From UBA7803 sp041690675 (GTDB lineage Bacteria; Pseudomonadota; Gammaproteobacteria; Pseudomonadales; Azotimanducaceae), in assembly GCA_041690675.1 (NCBI GenBank), contig JAWLGU010000016.1, positions 1 to 60,853 of the forward strand: a stretch of 60,853 nucleotides of DNA, read 5' to 3'. The notes under the pieces were generated by a model. The model worked only from the letters and a program-made list of their open reading frames with translations. It had not been told where the DNA came from and made no database searches. Positions 26,364 to 34,478 of this stretch are shown here, piece after piece. Position 1 is the first letter of the stretch. Each line of letters begins with the position of its first letter. The position numbers and the translations under genes are program-made.

Positions 26364-27674
26364 CTAGGTGGATATCAGGCGTCGTTCAACGTCAAACCTC
26401 AATAGTTCCGCCTGCCGGGCCCGGAGCGCGACCACGTGCCCGAACAGCCACCACATCAGATAGCCCACCACGTTGTGCGCTAGAAGTCCCGTGTAGAAAA
26501 TCGTAGCCCCCAGCACGATGCAGACGGCCGCTGCACCCACGGAGAACGCGCCCACTGGCCCTTCTTGTTTCCGCAATGCCAGGGCATCTCGGAAGATCAT
26601 GTACAGCAAGAGCAGCGAAAGGCCCAGGCCCAGCAAGCCTACTTCCCAGATCAGCGTGGCGGCCGTGGTGAAATCGATTCCCAAGAGTTCCACTTCCTCG
26701 CTGAACTCACCTTCCAGGATCTGGTTGAATGTAGCCGAGGCATTGCCGATACCCACACCGATGGCGATCTTGCTGTAGTCGTCCACGTGATGAAACGGCA
26801 TGAGGATGCTATCGAGGCGTCCGATCTCGGCCATGCTCGTGCCGTAGCCCGAGCGACTCGTCTCGTCGGCACCTCGGTAGAGGAAATCCATTCCCCGGCC
26901 GGTGACCGCGCTCGTCACATCCCCTCCCCATCTGTCGAACTGGGCGGCATACGAGACGATGAATGCCGAGATCATTACGGCACCGAAGACGCCCACCGGC
27001 AAAAGCCGTCTGATTCGCAAACCGGCGCCGGCGGAGAAAATGAAGGGTGCTGCTATGCCGATGGGCAGCAGGATCAGCGTCGCCGTCGTCTCGTTTATCG
27101 TCGTCGGTATGAAACATACCGCGGCGAGCACGGCGTATCGGACAAGGCTGATGCGACCTTTAGCGTAGAAAGCCGTCAAGATGGCTATCACGCACACGAG
27201 GAACACGGACAGGTGCCCTGACCCCATCACGGTACCTTGCACCACGTCGCCCGTCGGGTTGGCGGCATAGTCGACCAACCGCTGATAGAGGGCTACAGGA
27301 AGTTGGAAGATCGCCAGCGACAGCAGAAAATACATCTGTCCTTTCAGTTGCTTGTCCGTGAACGAGTAAACGAGAGGCAGGATGAACACGGGTGCATAGC
27401 GGAAGTATGTGCGGAGGCCGGAGAAAACTGCGCCGGGCTGGACCTGGTTCAATACGATGCCAGCCAGAATGATCAGCATCATGTAAGCGATCCAGATCAG
27501 ATATTTTGCTGGGATAACGGGACGCTGACGGGAGAACTGCGCAATCAGCGCGACACCGATGGCTGCGGAAATCATCTCCGGAAGCCAAGTAATGATCCGG
27601 GGAGCGAGGAAAGTTTCGCTGATAAAATCGACCGAAAATATCGAGAGAAACAGCAAGTAGAGAAGCAGGTTCAC
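26364..27674 (-). CDS. O-antigen ligase/polymerase-like membrane protein (Wzy candidate)
   Basis: 436 residues with about ten to twelve hydrophobic helices and one large loop (about 255-330) containing GYGTSMAEIGRLDSILMPFHH, typical of the O-antigen ligase family. In an EPS locus this family usually acts as the Wzy polymerase, joining lipid-linked repeats on the periplasmic face. GTG start 27674 has GAGGGG six bases upstream. Confidence 0.82.
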   Translation of the reverse strand: MNLLLYLLFLSIFSVDFISETFLAPRIITWLPEMISAAIGVALIAQFSRQRPVIPAKYLIWIAYMMLIILAGIVLNQVQPGAVFSGLRTYFRYAPVFILPLVYSFTDKQLKGQMYFLLSLAIFQLPVALYQRLVDYAANPTGDVVQGTVMGSGHLSVFLVCVIAILTAFYAKGRISLVRYAVLAAVCFIPTTINETTATLILLPIGIAAPFIFSAGAGLRIRRLLPVGVFGAVMISAFIVSYAAQFDRWGGDVTSAVTGRGMDFLYRGADETSRSGYGTSMAEIGRLDSILMPFHHVDDYSKIAIGVGIGNASATFNQILEGEFSEEVELLGIDFTTAATLIWEVGLLGLGLSLLLLYMIFRDALALRKQEGPVGAFSVGAAAVCIVLGATIFYTGLLAHNVVGYLMWWLFGHVVALRARQAELLRFDVERRLIST

Positions 27675-27796
27675 TCTGGCCCCCTCGCACCCTTTCGCGT
27701 TTGCTTTGCTTTCATCAAGGGTATTGCAGATCCAGAAAACCTAGCAGGATCCATGCCAGCGCGCCAAAAGGCACGGGTCGAGCTTGCCCCGTGAGG

Positions 27797-27819
27797 CGCC
27801 GCCGCTCCTGCTGGCGGCG
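27797..27819 (-). terminator. Hairpin after the lyase-like gene
   Basis: CGCCGCC and GGCGGCG form a 7-bp GC stem with a 9-base loop, 23 bases past the stop of the heparin-lyase-like gene. There is no T tract, so it may stabilise a 3' end rather than terminate. Confidence 0.25.
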
Positions 27820-27841
27820 ACGCCCGGCGGGTGTCACGAGT

Positions 27842-28753
27842 CTACTCGGCTAGGACGGGTGCCTCGGGAATGCTGGTCAGACCACCGCATTGAGGCGCCA
27901 CCTCGGCGAAGGAGGAGTTGCGCCCGACCTTGACGGCATCGTAGAAGAATAGGCGGGAGGGCACGCTAGAGGGTCCGCCCCAGTTGTTGGGTTTCCAGGC
28001 GGGCTTATAGATGCCAATCTTCAGAAACGGTGGAACGTTGTCGTTGTAGGTGTTTTCTCCTCGATCCGTCACCACCTTGACACCGTCTTTCCAGACCTCC
28101 ACCAGCCCCGTCGAGTTATAGTGGAATCGCACGTGCATAACGAACTCCGTCCACCTGCCTCGATCCGCCCTGAAATCGCCTAGGGAATAGCTGGCGACGC
28201 GGGTGCTCGAGCCGACGCTGGTTGAGATTTTCTTCGAATCACCTTTGATGCGCATGGTCCAGCGCCCGTTTTCACCGGTGTAGAGCGCGATCGGGGGGTG
28301 CCTGCTCGGTTCTACGAGATTGCCGCTACTGTCTTTGTCTGGAACGCCGTGGAACTGCAGTAGCGTGTCGCTACGGCTGTCGACGGCGTAGTTTTCGGGC
28401 AGGTAGATGGCCCAACCCAGCCAGTAATCGACCCCGTAATTCCACTGTTTGTTGGGCCCGATCAAGGCGAGCTCGTTGCGGAACCCAGACCGGTCATCGC
28501 GATAGGTCAGCTGAAACTTCAGCCCCCGATTCCCAGAGCATGCTGCAATAGGGTAGTCGGACGTCGTGGTAGCAACGCCGACGGACGGTTGAAGTTCTAC
28601 GGATTGAGCAATCTCCCGCGAGTTGGAATACGACAGTTTCCACTGCTGGGGAATCGCATTACTCTCCCAATCTGCGTTCTCCAGAATGGCGGCGGTGGCG
28701 GTCAAGCACGAACATGTAAGAACTACGGTCGCAACTGCTGCAACTCTTCGCAC
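27842..28753 (-). CDS. Secreted heparin-lyase-like polysaccharide lyase
   Basis: 303 residues from GTG 28753. The start is supported by AGGAG nine bases upstream and by the signal peptide it gives (RRVAAVATVVLTCSCLTATAA). The mature part is a jelly-roll: FQLTYRDDRSGFRNELALIG, YWLGWAIYLPENYAVD, LLQFHGVPD and GRWTEFVMHVRFHYNSTGLV, characteristic of the polysaccharide lyase family near heparin lyase I and glucuronan lyase. It would cut uronic-acid-containing polymer in the periplasm or outside, trimming or releasing the EPS. The 91 bp between annotated longer start and the next gene are non-coding. Confidence 0.8.
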   Translation of the reverse strand: MRRVAAVATVVLTCSCLTATAAILENADWESNAIPQQWKLSYSNSREIAQSVELQPSVGVATTTSDYPIAACSGNRGLKFQLTYRDDRSGFRNELALIGPNKQWNYGVDYWLGWAIYLPENYAVDSRSDTLLQFHGVPDKDSSGNLVEPSRHPPIALYTGENGRWTMRIKGDSKKISTSVGSSTRVASYSLGDFRADRGRWTEFVMHVRFHYNSTGLVEVWKDGVKVVTDRGENTYNDNVPPFLKIGIYKPAWKPNNWGGPSSVPSRLFFYDAVKVGRNSSFAEVAPQCGGLTSIPEAPVLAE

Positions 28754-28917
28754 GCGTGTCTTCTCCTCTACTACAATGGCCGAACGGCACGGTCGGCGAG
28801 GGTATCGCATGAGCGAAACCTTCATGAAGGGAGCCTGCTCCCCATGCTTAATGTGATCGAGCGCTCGAATTCGGACGCTTCGTTACACGCGGACGATTGT
28901 AGCGACGCGACGAGGCA

Positions 28918-30138
28918 ATGATAAAGCGCAAGTCGCCAACTATTGTCGGACACGGTTCCTCTCAGCGAATGCGGCCCGATTCAGCCCCGTCGAAATTGCG
29001 TGTGGCGGTGGCCCTGCCGAGCCACTGGGCGAAGTTCTCCGGTGGCGCAGAGCAGCAAGTTCGTTACCTTCTCGAGTCGCTCGCGGAAGATGGCTCCTTT
29101 CACGTCAGGTATCTTGCGGGGAATGTCTGTCCCGAATTTTCTTCGGCTGACTACGAACTCGTCGACATCGGCAGGGGCCAACCGCCTGGCAGGATTTCGC
29201 GGCTCGCCCAGGCCTTTCGACTTTACCGTGCGCTGAAATGTTTTGCTCCAGATGTCATCTATCAGCGCGTCGGCTGCGCCTACACCGGAGCGGCCGCCGC
29301 TTACGCCCGCATTAACGGGGCGCGATTGGTTTGGCACGTGGCCTCGCAGGCCGACGTCGTAACCGGGAGCGGGACCCGGTTCTCGCCACTGGCGACGCTG
29401 GAGAAGCATCTTCTCGAATTCGGCATCCGATCGGCCCACCGGATCATCGTACAGACCCGCGAGCAGGGCGACGCGATTGCGCGAAACTACGGGCGCGACG
29501 ATGTGGCACTCATCAGGAACTTTCACCCGATCCCCGAGCCACCCAAGCAGAAGCCCGGACCGTTCAAAGTCGTATGGATCGCCAACCATAAGCCGCTCAA
29601 GCGCCCCGAGTTGTTCATCGAGCTGGCTGGGCGGCTGAAGCATCTTCCGTGCACCTTCACTATGGTGGGCCGACTGCCCTCCGGCGATCGCGACGCCGCT
29701 CTCAAGCGCCGAATCGCGACCCTCTCAAACCTTGATCATCTGGGGCCTGTTTCGAATGATCGGGTCAATCAACTGCTGTCGGAGAGTCACCTGCTGTTGA
29801 ATACGAGCGTCTACGAGGGTTTTTCCAACACGTTCATACAGGCGTGGTTGCACTCGGTCCCCGTCGTTACCTTGGGCGTAGACCCGGATCGCATGATATC
29901 CGGACGCTCTCTGGGGCGGGTTGCTCACAGCTTCGAGGAGCTCGTGAGGCTCGTCGAGCAATTGGTTCTGGACCCCGAGGGGACATCGCTAATCGGAGCA
30001 CACGCACGACGAGTTGCCGTTGAGGAGTTCTCGCTAACCAATGCATCCAGGCTCGTCGATCTGATCAGACTGCAGGCAATCGAATCCCGCAACCTGCGCA
30101 GTGACGGTTCCCCCACGTCGCCGGAGCGTTCCCGCTAG
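28918..30138 (+). CDS. Glycosyltransferase family 4
   Basis: 406 residues. GT-B enzyme: LRVAVALPSHWAKFSGGAEQ (glycine-rich acceptor loop), HRIIVQTREQGDAIARNYG, KVVWIANHKPLKRPELFIEL and the donor site LLNTSVYEGFSNTFIQAWLH (E-x7-like pattern). The start is ATG 28918, or ATG 28969 (MRPDSAPSKL), neither with a good ribosome site. It is divergent from the lyase gene. Confidence 0.88.
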   Translation: MIKRKSPTIVGHGSSQRMRPDSAPSKLRVAVALPSHWAKFSGGAEQQVRYLLESLAEDGSFHVRYLAGNVCPEFSSADYELVDIGRGQPPGRISRLAQAFRLYRALKCFAPDVIYQRVGCAYTGAAAAYARINGARLVWHVASQADVVTGSGTRFSPLATLEKHLLEFGIRSAHRIIVQTREQGDAIARNYGRDDVALIRNFHPIPEPPKQKPGPFKVVWIANHKPLKRPELFIELAGRLKHLPCTFTMVGRLPSGDRDAALKRRIATLSNLDHLGPVSNDRVNQLLSESHLLLNTSVYEGFSNTFIQAWLHSVPVVTLGVDPDRMISGRSLGRVAHSFEELVRLVEQLVLDPEGTSLIGAHARRVAVEEFSLTNASRLVDLIRLQAIESRNLRSDGSPTSPERSR

Positions 30139-30347
30139 GTGCCGGGCTTGACGGGTGCATCGCTGTTATGGGTGCCACAAGAGAGTGAACAAGGGGCGCC
30201 GGCATCTTCGGGAAAAGCCCGCCTTTCGCGATCGCGAGAATCCCCGGCCAGTTCTCGTTCGGGCACACGAGCTCGATCTCGAACCCGCTGGACAGCAAAA
30301 GCTATCGAGCGTTGATGATCGTGTTGCGTCACGGTGACCGTCAGTTG
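30139..30347 (-). other. Intergenic stretch with a possible gene remnant
   Basis: On the minus strand one frame reads RNTIINAR, a TAG stop, then LLLSSGFEIELVCPNENWPG and a further ~15 plausible residues before composition becomes random. This looks like the N-terminal beta-alpha-beta of a glycosyltransferase or ATP-grasp protein broken by a stop, but it is too short to name. Nothing else is visible. Confidence 0.25.
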
Positions 30348-30446
30348 GACGTCCTTGGGGGCGCGTAGTTCTCACGCGAATCCCCGTGCGGTCATGTCCC
30401 TGGCCGATATGTTCGGAACGTGCCACCCATCTACGCTGGCGATCCA
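30348..30446. repeat. 99-bp direct repeat, copy 1 (left of second N run)
   Basis: Identical to 30547-30645. It contains the last 25 codons of the GINT1-like gene (30571-30645 in copy 2), a sign that this copy is the end of an overlapping contig. Confidence 0.95.
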
Positions 30447-30546
30447 NNNNNNNNNNNNNNNNNNNNNNNNNNNNNNNNNNNNNNNNNNNNNNNNNNNNNN
30501 NNNNNNNNNNNNNNNNNNNNNNNNNNNNNNNNNNNNNNNNNNNNNN
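30447..30546. other. Assembly gap, 100 N
   Basis: Exactly 100 undetermined bases between two identical 99-bp sequences, the same pattern as at 2356-2455. The real gap is probably absent. Confidence 0.97.
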
Positions 30547-30645
30547 GACGTCCTTGGGGGCGCGTAGTTCTCACGCGAATCCCCGTGCGGTCATGTCCCT
30601 GGCCGATATGTTCGGAACGTGCCACCCATCTACGCTGGCGATCCA
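30547..30645. repeat. 99-bp direct repeat, copy 2 (right of second N run)
   Basis: Identical to 30348-30446; contains the 3' end and stop of the GINT1-like gene. Confidence 0.95.
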
Positions 30646-31551
30646 GCCGTAACGCTCCACCTGGCACGCATCGATATGATGCATACCACCGGCATTCCAC
30701 CAGTCCCGACGGCAGCCGATCAAAGGGTCCGAAGTCACCTCGGTCTCAACGTACTCTGTGTCTGTGAGGCGATTGATGCGCATAACCCGGACGCGCTGGC
30801 CGTAGACTTGCCCGCAATCTTGCGTGAAGCGGTGGAGATGTCCGTCAATGTTCTGCACCCGGCCCGCCGGCCGGGTGATCCGGTTATTCCGAGAAACCAC
30901 CGGACTGGCCGGATGCTCGACCCAGGGGCCTACGGGAGCGTCGGCATGAAACAGTCGGAGCGACATTGGATCCCCAGAGGCCGCCCTCCAAGCGCTGAGC
31001 ATCCACCATCGGCCCTCGAATTCGAACAGCGAGCTGTCACTGAATAGGTTGTCGGACCTGAGGCGATCCACGAACTCCCAGCGGTAAGGGAAGCAGGTAG
31101 CGCGGTACAGACGGATTCCGTGTCCGGGGGAGTCTGGGACGATGAACACGTCGCCGCCCGCTTCGAATACGTAAGGGTATGCGAGATGGAAGCGCTCCCT
31201 CAGTACTACTTGTTCGTATGCCCAGTTGATGCCGTCGTCACTTCTGGCTAGCGCGATCTGGCCAAGGCGGCTTAGATCGTTCATCACTTCGAAGAACATG
31301 TACCACTTGCCATCGCGACGAATGAGAAACGGGTCGGCCACGAATCTGGCTGGTATGTCGTGGATGTCGGAATAGGTCAGCACCGGATTGGAGGCTTCGT
31401 CTGCCGACCTGAACAGCAACGGTGATTCCCCTCGCAATATGCCGATGGAGAATCTTGGACCGTGGTTCACTTTCACGGCCCGTCGATACATTCGAGGAGA
31501 GGCTTTCCACAGCGCCCGCCGGGCCTGGCGTTTGAGTAGCCGAATGCTCAT
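30571..31551 (-). CDS. GINT1-like / five-bladed beta-propeller protein of EPS locus
   Basis: 326 residues. Repeated propeller blades: FVADPFLIRRDGKWYMFFEV, GQIALARSDDGINWAYEQVV, HLAYPYVFEAGGDVFIVPD and SSLFEFEGRWWMLSAW. The pattern matches proteins annotated as glucosamine inositolphosphorylceramide transferase 1 N-terminal domain, and resembles GH43-type propellers. In polysaccharide loci such proteins are probable glycan-active enzymes, but activity is unproven. No signal peptide. Its last 25 codons lie in the 99-bp repeat. Confidence 0.7.
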   Translation of the reverse strand: MSIRLLKRQARRALWKASPRMYRRAVKVNHGPRFSIGILRGESPLLFRSADEASNPVLTYSDIHDIPARFVADPFLIRRDGKWYMFFEVMNDLSRLGQIALARSDDGINWAYEQVVLRERFHLAYPYVFEAGGDVFIVPDSPGHGIRLYRATCFPYRWEFVDRLRSDNLFSDSSLFEFEGRWWMLSAWRAASGDPMSLRLFHADAPVGPWVEHPASPVVSRNNRITRPAGRVQNIDGHLHRFTQDCGQVYGQRVRVMRINRLTDTEYVETEVTSDPLIGCRRDWWNAGGMHHIDACQVERYGWIASVDGWHVPNISARDMTARGFA

Positions 31552-31761
31552 GTGATCCCCCGGATCCCTTCGGGTGGCTGACGAGTATCCACTCGGGTGC
31601 GGGCTCGTGTATTTTTCACCTTATGAGTGTGCAGTGTGGCTCAAGGCAGCGTCGGGGGCACCTCTTGGATCGCACAAATCACGTTTACGTTTGTGCTTCC
31701 AATGTGGCTGACATGCGCCGCGACACGCGGCTGTCGCCCCGCTAGGGAGCCGCTCGCTGCC

Positions 31762-32247
31762 TCAGAACTTCAACAGCTCGGTGGAGAGATCGTTCAGGTC
31801 GACGACGCCCACGGCGTTGAATCCCTTCATGTGCCCGGCGCACTCGCCTGGATTGAAGATGATTCCGCCGCGGTGGCGTTCGTGGCGGTATAGGTGGGTG
31901 TGACCGTGCAGGGCCAAATCGTGACGATGGCTGAGGGTGCCTGCGAGCTCCAGGGGATCGTGAACCACGACGATGCGGCGCTCGTGCCAGTGGAGCTCGA
32001 AGGGCGGCTCCCGAAAGACGAAGCCGTGATGGGCGATGGCGGCCTCCAGCGATTCCCGCTCCTGGTCGTTGTTGCCGAAGACACCGTACATGGGCGCATT
32101 GAGGCAGGCGAAGACGTCCAGGGTCTTCGCCTGGGTGATGTCACCGGTGTGAACGACCCGATCCACCTCCACCTCGTTGAACAGGTCGACGATGCGGTGG
32201 ACGTTCTTGAGGTTGTTGTGGGTGTCGCTGACGATGCCGATGCGCAT
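31762..32247 (-). CDS. Metallophosphoesterase, YfcE/MJ0936 family
   Basis: 161 residues, the normal length. The two-metal phosphoesterase motifs are in order: SDTHNN (7-12), HTGDI, GNND, HDPLE and GHTH, with a C-terminal GIIFNPGECAG. YfcE proteins hydrolyse phosphodiesters in vitro; the natural substrate is unknown. The gene stands just outside the EPS island, 51 bases after the thiolase stop. Confidence 0.9.
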   Translation of the reverse strand: MRIGIVSDTHNNLKNVHRIVDLFNEVEVDRVVHTGDITQAKTLDVFACLNAPMYGVFGNNDQERESLEAAIAHHGFVFREPPFELHWHERRIVVVHDPLELAGTLSHRHDLALHGHTHLYRHERHRGGIIFNPGECAGHMKGFNAVGVVDLNDLSTELLKF

Positions 32248-32260
32248 GGAGGTGGGTGGT

Positions 32261-32284
32261 AGCGGGCTCCGGCCGGAGCCCGCT
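32261..32284 (-). terminator. 24-bp perfect inverted repeat after the thiolase gene
   Basis: AGCGGGCTCCGG followed by its exact reverse complement, 15 bases past the thiolase stop. It could form a very stable hairpin ending the thiolase transcript. There is no T tract on either strand. Confidence 0.45.
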
Positions 32285-32298
32285 CCTTCGGCCGTCGC

Positions 32299-33441
32299 TC
32301 AGACCTTCTCGAGGATGTGGATGCCGCAGGCGCTGCCCAGGCCGATGACGTGGGTCATGCCGATACGGGCGCCTTCCACCTGACGCTTGCCGGCTTCGCC
32401 GCGCAGATGGGTGGAGACCTCGTAGATGTTGGCGATGCCGGTAGCGCCCAAGGGGTGTCCCTTGGAAAGCAGTCCGCCGGAGACGTTCACCGGGACACGG
32501 CCGCCCAGCGCCACTTCGTCCTCGTCGATCATGCGTCCGGCTTCACCGTCCTTGCACAGCCCCAGATTCTCGTAGTGGAGAATCTCGGCGGTGGCGAAGC
32601 AGTCGTGCAGCTCCACCAGGTCGATATCGTCGGCTCCCAGACCGGCCATCTCGTAGGCCTGCTTCGCGGCCAGCCGGGTGCAGCTGTTGACGTCGGGCAT
32701 CACCAGGTCGCGTTCCTGCCACGGGTCGGAGGTGAGGATCGAGGCGCGGACCTTGACCGCACGGCTCATGAGTCCCAGTTCCCTGGCCTTCTTCTCTGAG
32801 CAGATCACCGCCGCCGCGGAGCCGTCCACGTTCACCGAGCACATCAGCTTGGTATTGGGGTAGGCGATCATCTCGGCGTTCATCACCGTCTCGAGAGGCG
32901 TCTCGATCTGGTACATGGCCTTCGGATTCAAGGTGGAGTGATGGTGATTCTTCACGGATACCTTGGCGAATTGCTCGAAGGTGGTGCCGTACTTGCGGCT
33001 GTGCTCGAGCCCCGCCTCAGCGAACACCGCCGGCATGGTGCCGGAGCCCAAGAGGCCCTCCTTCGGAATGCCGGTGCCGCTGCCGGTGCCGCCGAGCAGG
33101 CCCCTGCCCATCTGCTCGACGCCCACGGCCAGAACCACGTCGTAGAGCCCGGCCTTCACGGCTGCCCAGCCTTCGCGGAAGGCGGTGGCGCCGGTGGCGC
33201 AGGCGTTGGAGACGTTGACCACGGGAATCCCGGTCTGCCCGATCTCGTGCAGGATGCGCTGGCCCACCATGCCGCTGGCCTGGCCCAGGTTGCCGCAGTA
33301 CAGGGCCTGCATGTCCTGGATCTTCAAACCGCAGTCGTCCAGGGCGAGGAGCGCCGCTTCAGCGCCCAATTGGGGGACGGTTTTGTCGGGAAACCGCCCG
33401 AACTTGATCATGTCGACACCAACTACGTATGCGTCAGTCAT
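32299..33441 (-). CDS. SCP2-type thiolase (acyl-CoA acyltransferase)
   Basis: 380 residues. The nucleophile region VSNACATGATAF (Cys near 82), the SCP2-thiolase signature ELHDCFATAEILHYENLGLC and GGLLSKGHPLGATGIA place it in the lipid-transfer-protein/SCP2 thiolase family, which cleaves or condenses 3-oxoacyl-CoA or does retro-aldol chemistry with a DUF35 partner. Such a partner is encoded 15 bases upstream, so both form one operon. Confidence 0.88.
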   Translation of the reverse strand: MTDAYVVGVDMIKFGRFPDKTVPQLGAEAALLALDDCGLKIQDMQALYCGNLGQASGMVGQRILHEIGQTGIPVVNVSNACATGATAFREGWAAVKAGLYDVVLAVGVEQMGRGLLGGTGSGTGIPKEGLLGSGTMPAVFAEAGLEHSRKYGTTFEQFAKVSVKNHHHSTLNPKAMYQIETPLETVMNAEMIAYPNTKLMCSVNVDGSAAAVICSEKKARELGLMSRAVKVRASILTSDPWQERDLVMPDVNSCTRLAAKQAYEMAGLGADDIDLVELHDCFATAEILHYENLGLCKDGEAGRMIDEDEVALGGRVPVNVSGGLLSKGHPLGATGIANIYEVSTHLRGEAGKRQVEGARIGMTHVIGLGSACGIHILEKV

Positions 33442-33456
33442 CTGTAGCCTCCCGGA

Positions 33457-33873
33457 TCAGGATTTGGGTTTGAAGAAGTAGGAGAGATAGCTGTTGCCGT
33501 CGCGGTCCTTGCGGCCCAGGGCGTCGTCGAACACCACCTCCACGGGCATGTCGAACTCGATCTTCTCCGGGTCCGGCTCGACCCCGATGAGGTTGCCCTT
33601 GATGGCGACGCCGTCGTCGAGATCCACCACCGCGCTGATGTACGGCACCTCGATGCCCGGGAAAGAACGGTAGACGATGGAAAACGAGTACAGCTTGCCG
33701 GAATTGGAAAGCTTCACCGAGGACATGGCGTCTCGCGCCCCGCACTTGGAGCACACGCTGCGTTCGCCGAGGAAGATGGTACCGCAGTTGCCGCACTTCT
33801 GGCCTTCGAGGTACGGCTCGCCGTCGTCCGGGATCTTCAGATAGTCCACCACCGGTAATGGTTTATCGCTCAA
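33457..33873 (-). CDS. Zinc-ribbon OB-fold protein (DUF35), thiolase partner
   Basis: 138 residues. An N-terminal rubredoxin-like zinc ribbon, CGNCGTIFLGERSVCSKCG, then an OB fold (GKLYSFSIVYRSFPGIEVPY, ISAVVDLDDGVAIKGNLIG). DUF35 proteins form complexes with thiolases or aldolases and bind the acyl-CoA. TTG 33873 is preferred: it has AGGGGG a few bases upstream and gives the usual N-terminus MSDKPLP; TTG 33888 is the longer choice. Confidence 0.87.
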   Translation of the reverse strand: MSDKPLPVVDYLKIPDDGEPYLEGQKCGNCGTIFLGERSVCSKCGARDAMSSVKLSNSGKLYSFSIVYRSFPGIEVPYISAVVDLDDGVAIKGNLIGVEPDPEKIEFDMPVEVVFDDALGRKDRDGNSYLSYFFKPKS

Positions 33874-34075
33874 GGTTCCCCCTATCAATCAATGGCTTGC
33901 GCCTTCGAGAATGTACGTGGATGAATGATGGACCTGGAAGCATACTACCTCCGCCAGCCGGGAGTAAGCCCGAGGCCGGCGACGCGCGTCTCGGGGGCTA
34001 GCCGCGCGTCATCCCTGTAGACAAGGCATGCGGATTGCCGCAATGTTGGCCGGGAGGGGGTGAGAGGATGCTCCG

Positions 34076-34477
34076 ATGAGGTCCGTGAAAGTCGCCGATT
34101 ACATGAGCCGCAAGCTCGTGACGTTCAGGCCGGAGACCAGCGTCCTGGAGGCCATGGGAGCCTTGCTGGATCACAAGATCTCGGGTGCGCCCGTGGTGGA
34201 CGCGGAGGGCAACCTGGTCGGCATTCTGTCCGAGGTGGACGTGATGGCGATCGTCATCCAGGACAGCTACTACAACGAGTCCGCAGGGATCGTGGCCGAC
34301 TACATGCAGAGCCGGGTGGACACGGTGGAGCCCGAGTGCGACATCTATACCCTCGCGGAGCGCTTTCACCAGGAGCATCGGCGGCGCTACCCGGTGGTGA
34401 AGAACGGCAAGCTGGTGGGGCAGATCAGCCGGCGGGACGTGCTGCGCGCGGCCCGGGACTTCATGAAGCGGGAATAG
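34076..34477 (+). CDS. Two-CBS-domain protein
   Basis: 133 residues made of two CBS motifs: VADYMSRKLVTFRPETSVLE with SGAPVVDAEGNLVGILSEVD, and VADYMQSRVDTVEPECDIY with YPVVKNGKLVGQISRRDVLR. CBS pairs bind adenosine nucleotides and act as energy sensors. There is no catalytic domain, so the partner is unknown. It is convergent with gatB, only 1 base between the stops. Confidence 0.88.
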   Translation: MRSVKVADYMSRKLVTFRPETSVLEAMGALLDHKISGAPVVDAEGNLVGILSEVDVMAIVIQDSYYNESAGIVADYMQSRVDTVEPECDIYTLAERFHQEHRRRYPVVKNGKLVGQISRRDVLRAARDFMKRE

Positions 34478-34478
34478 A

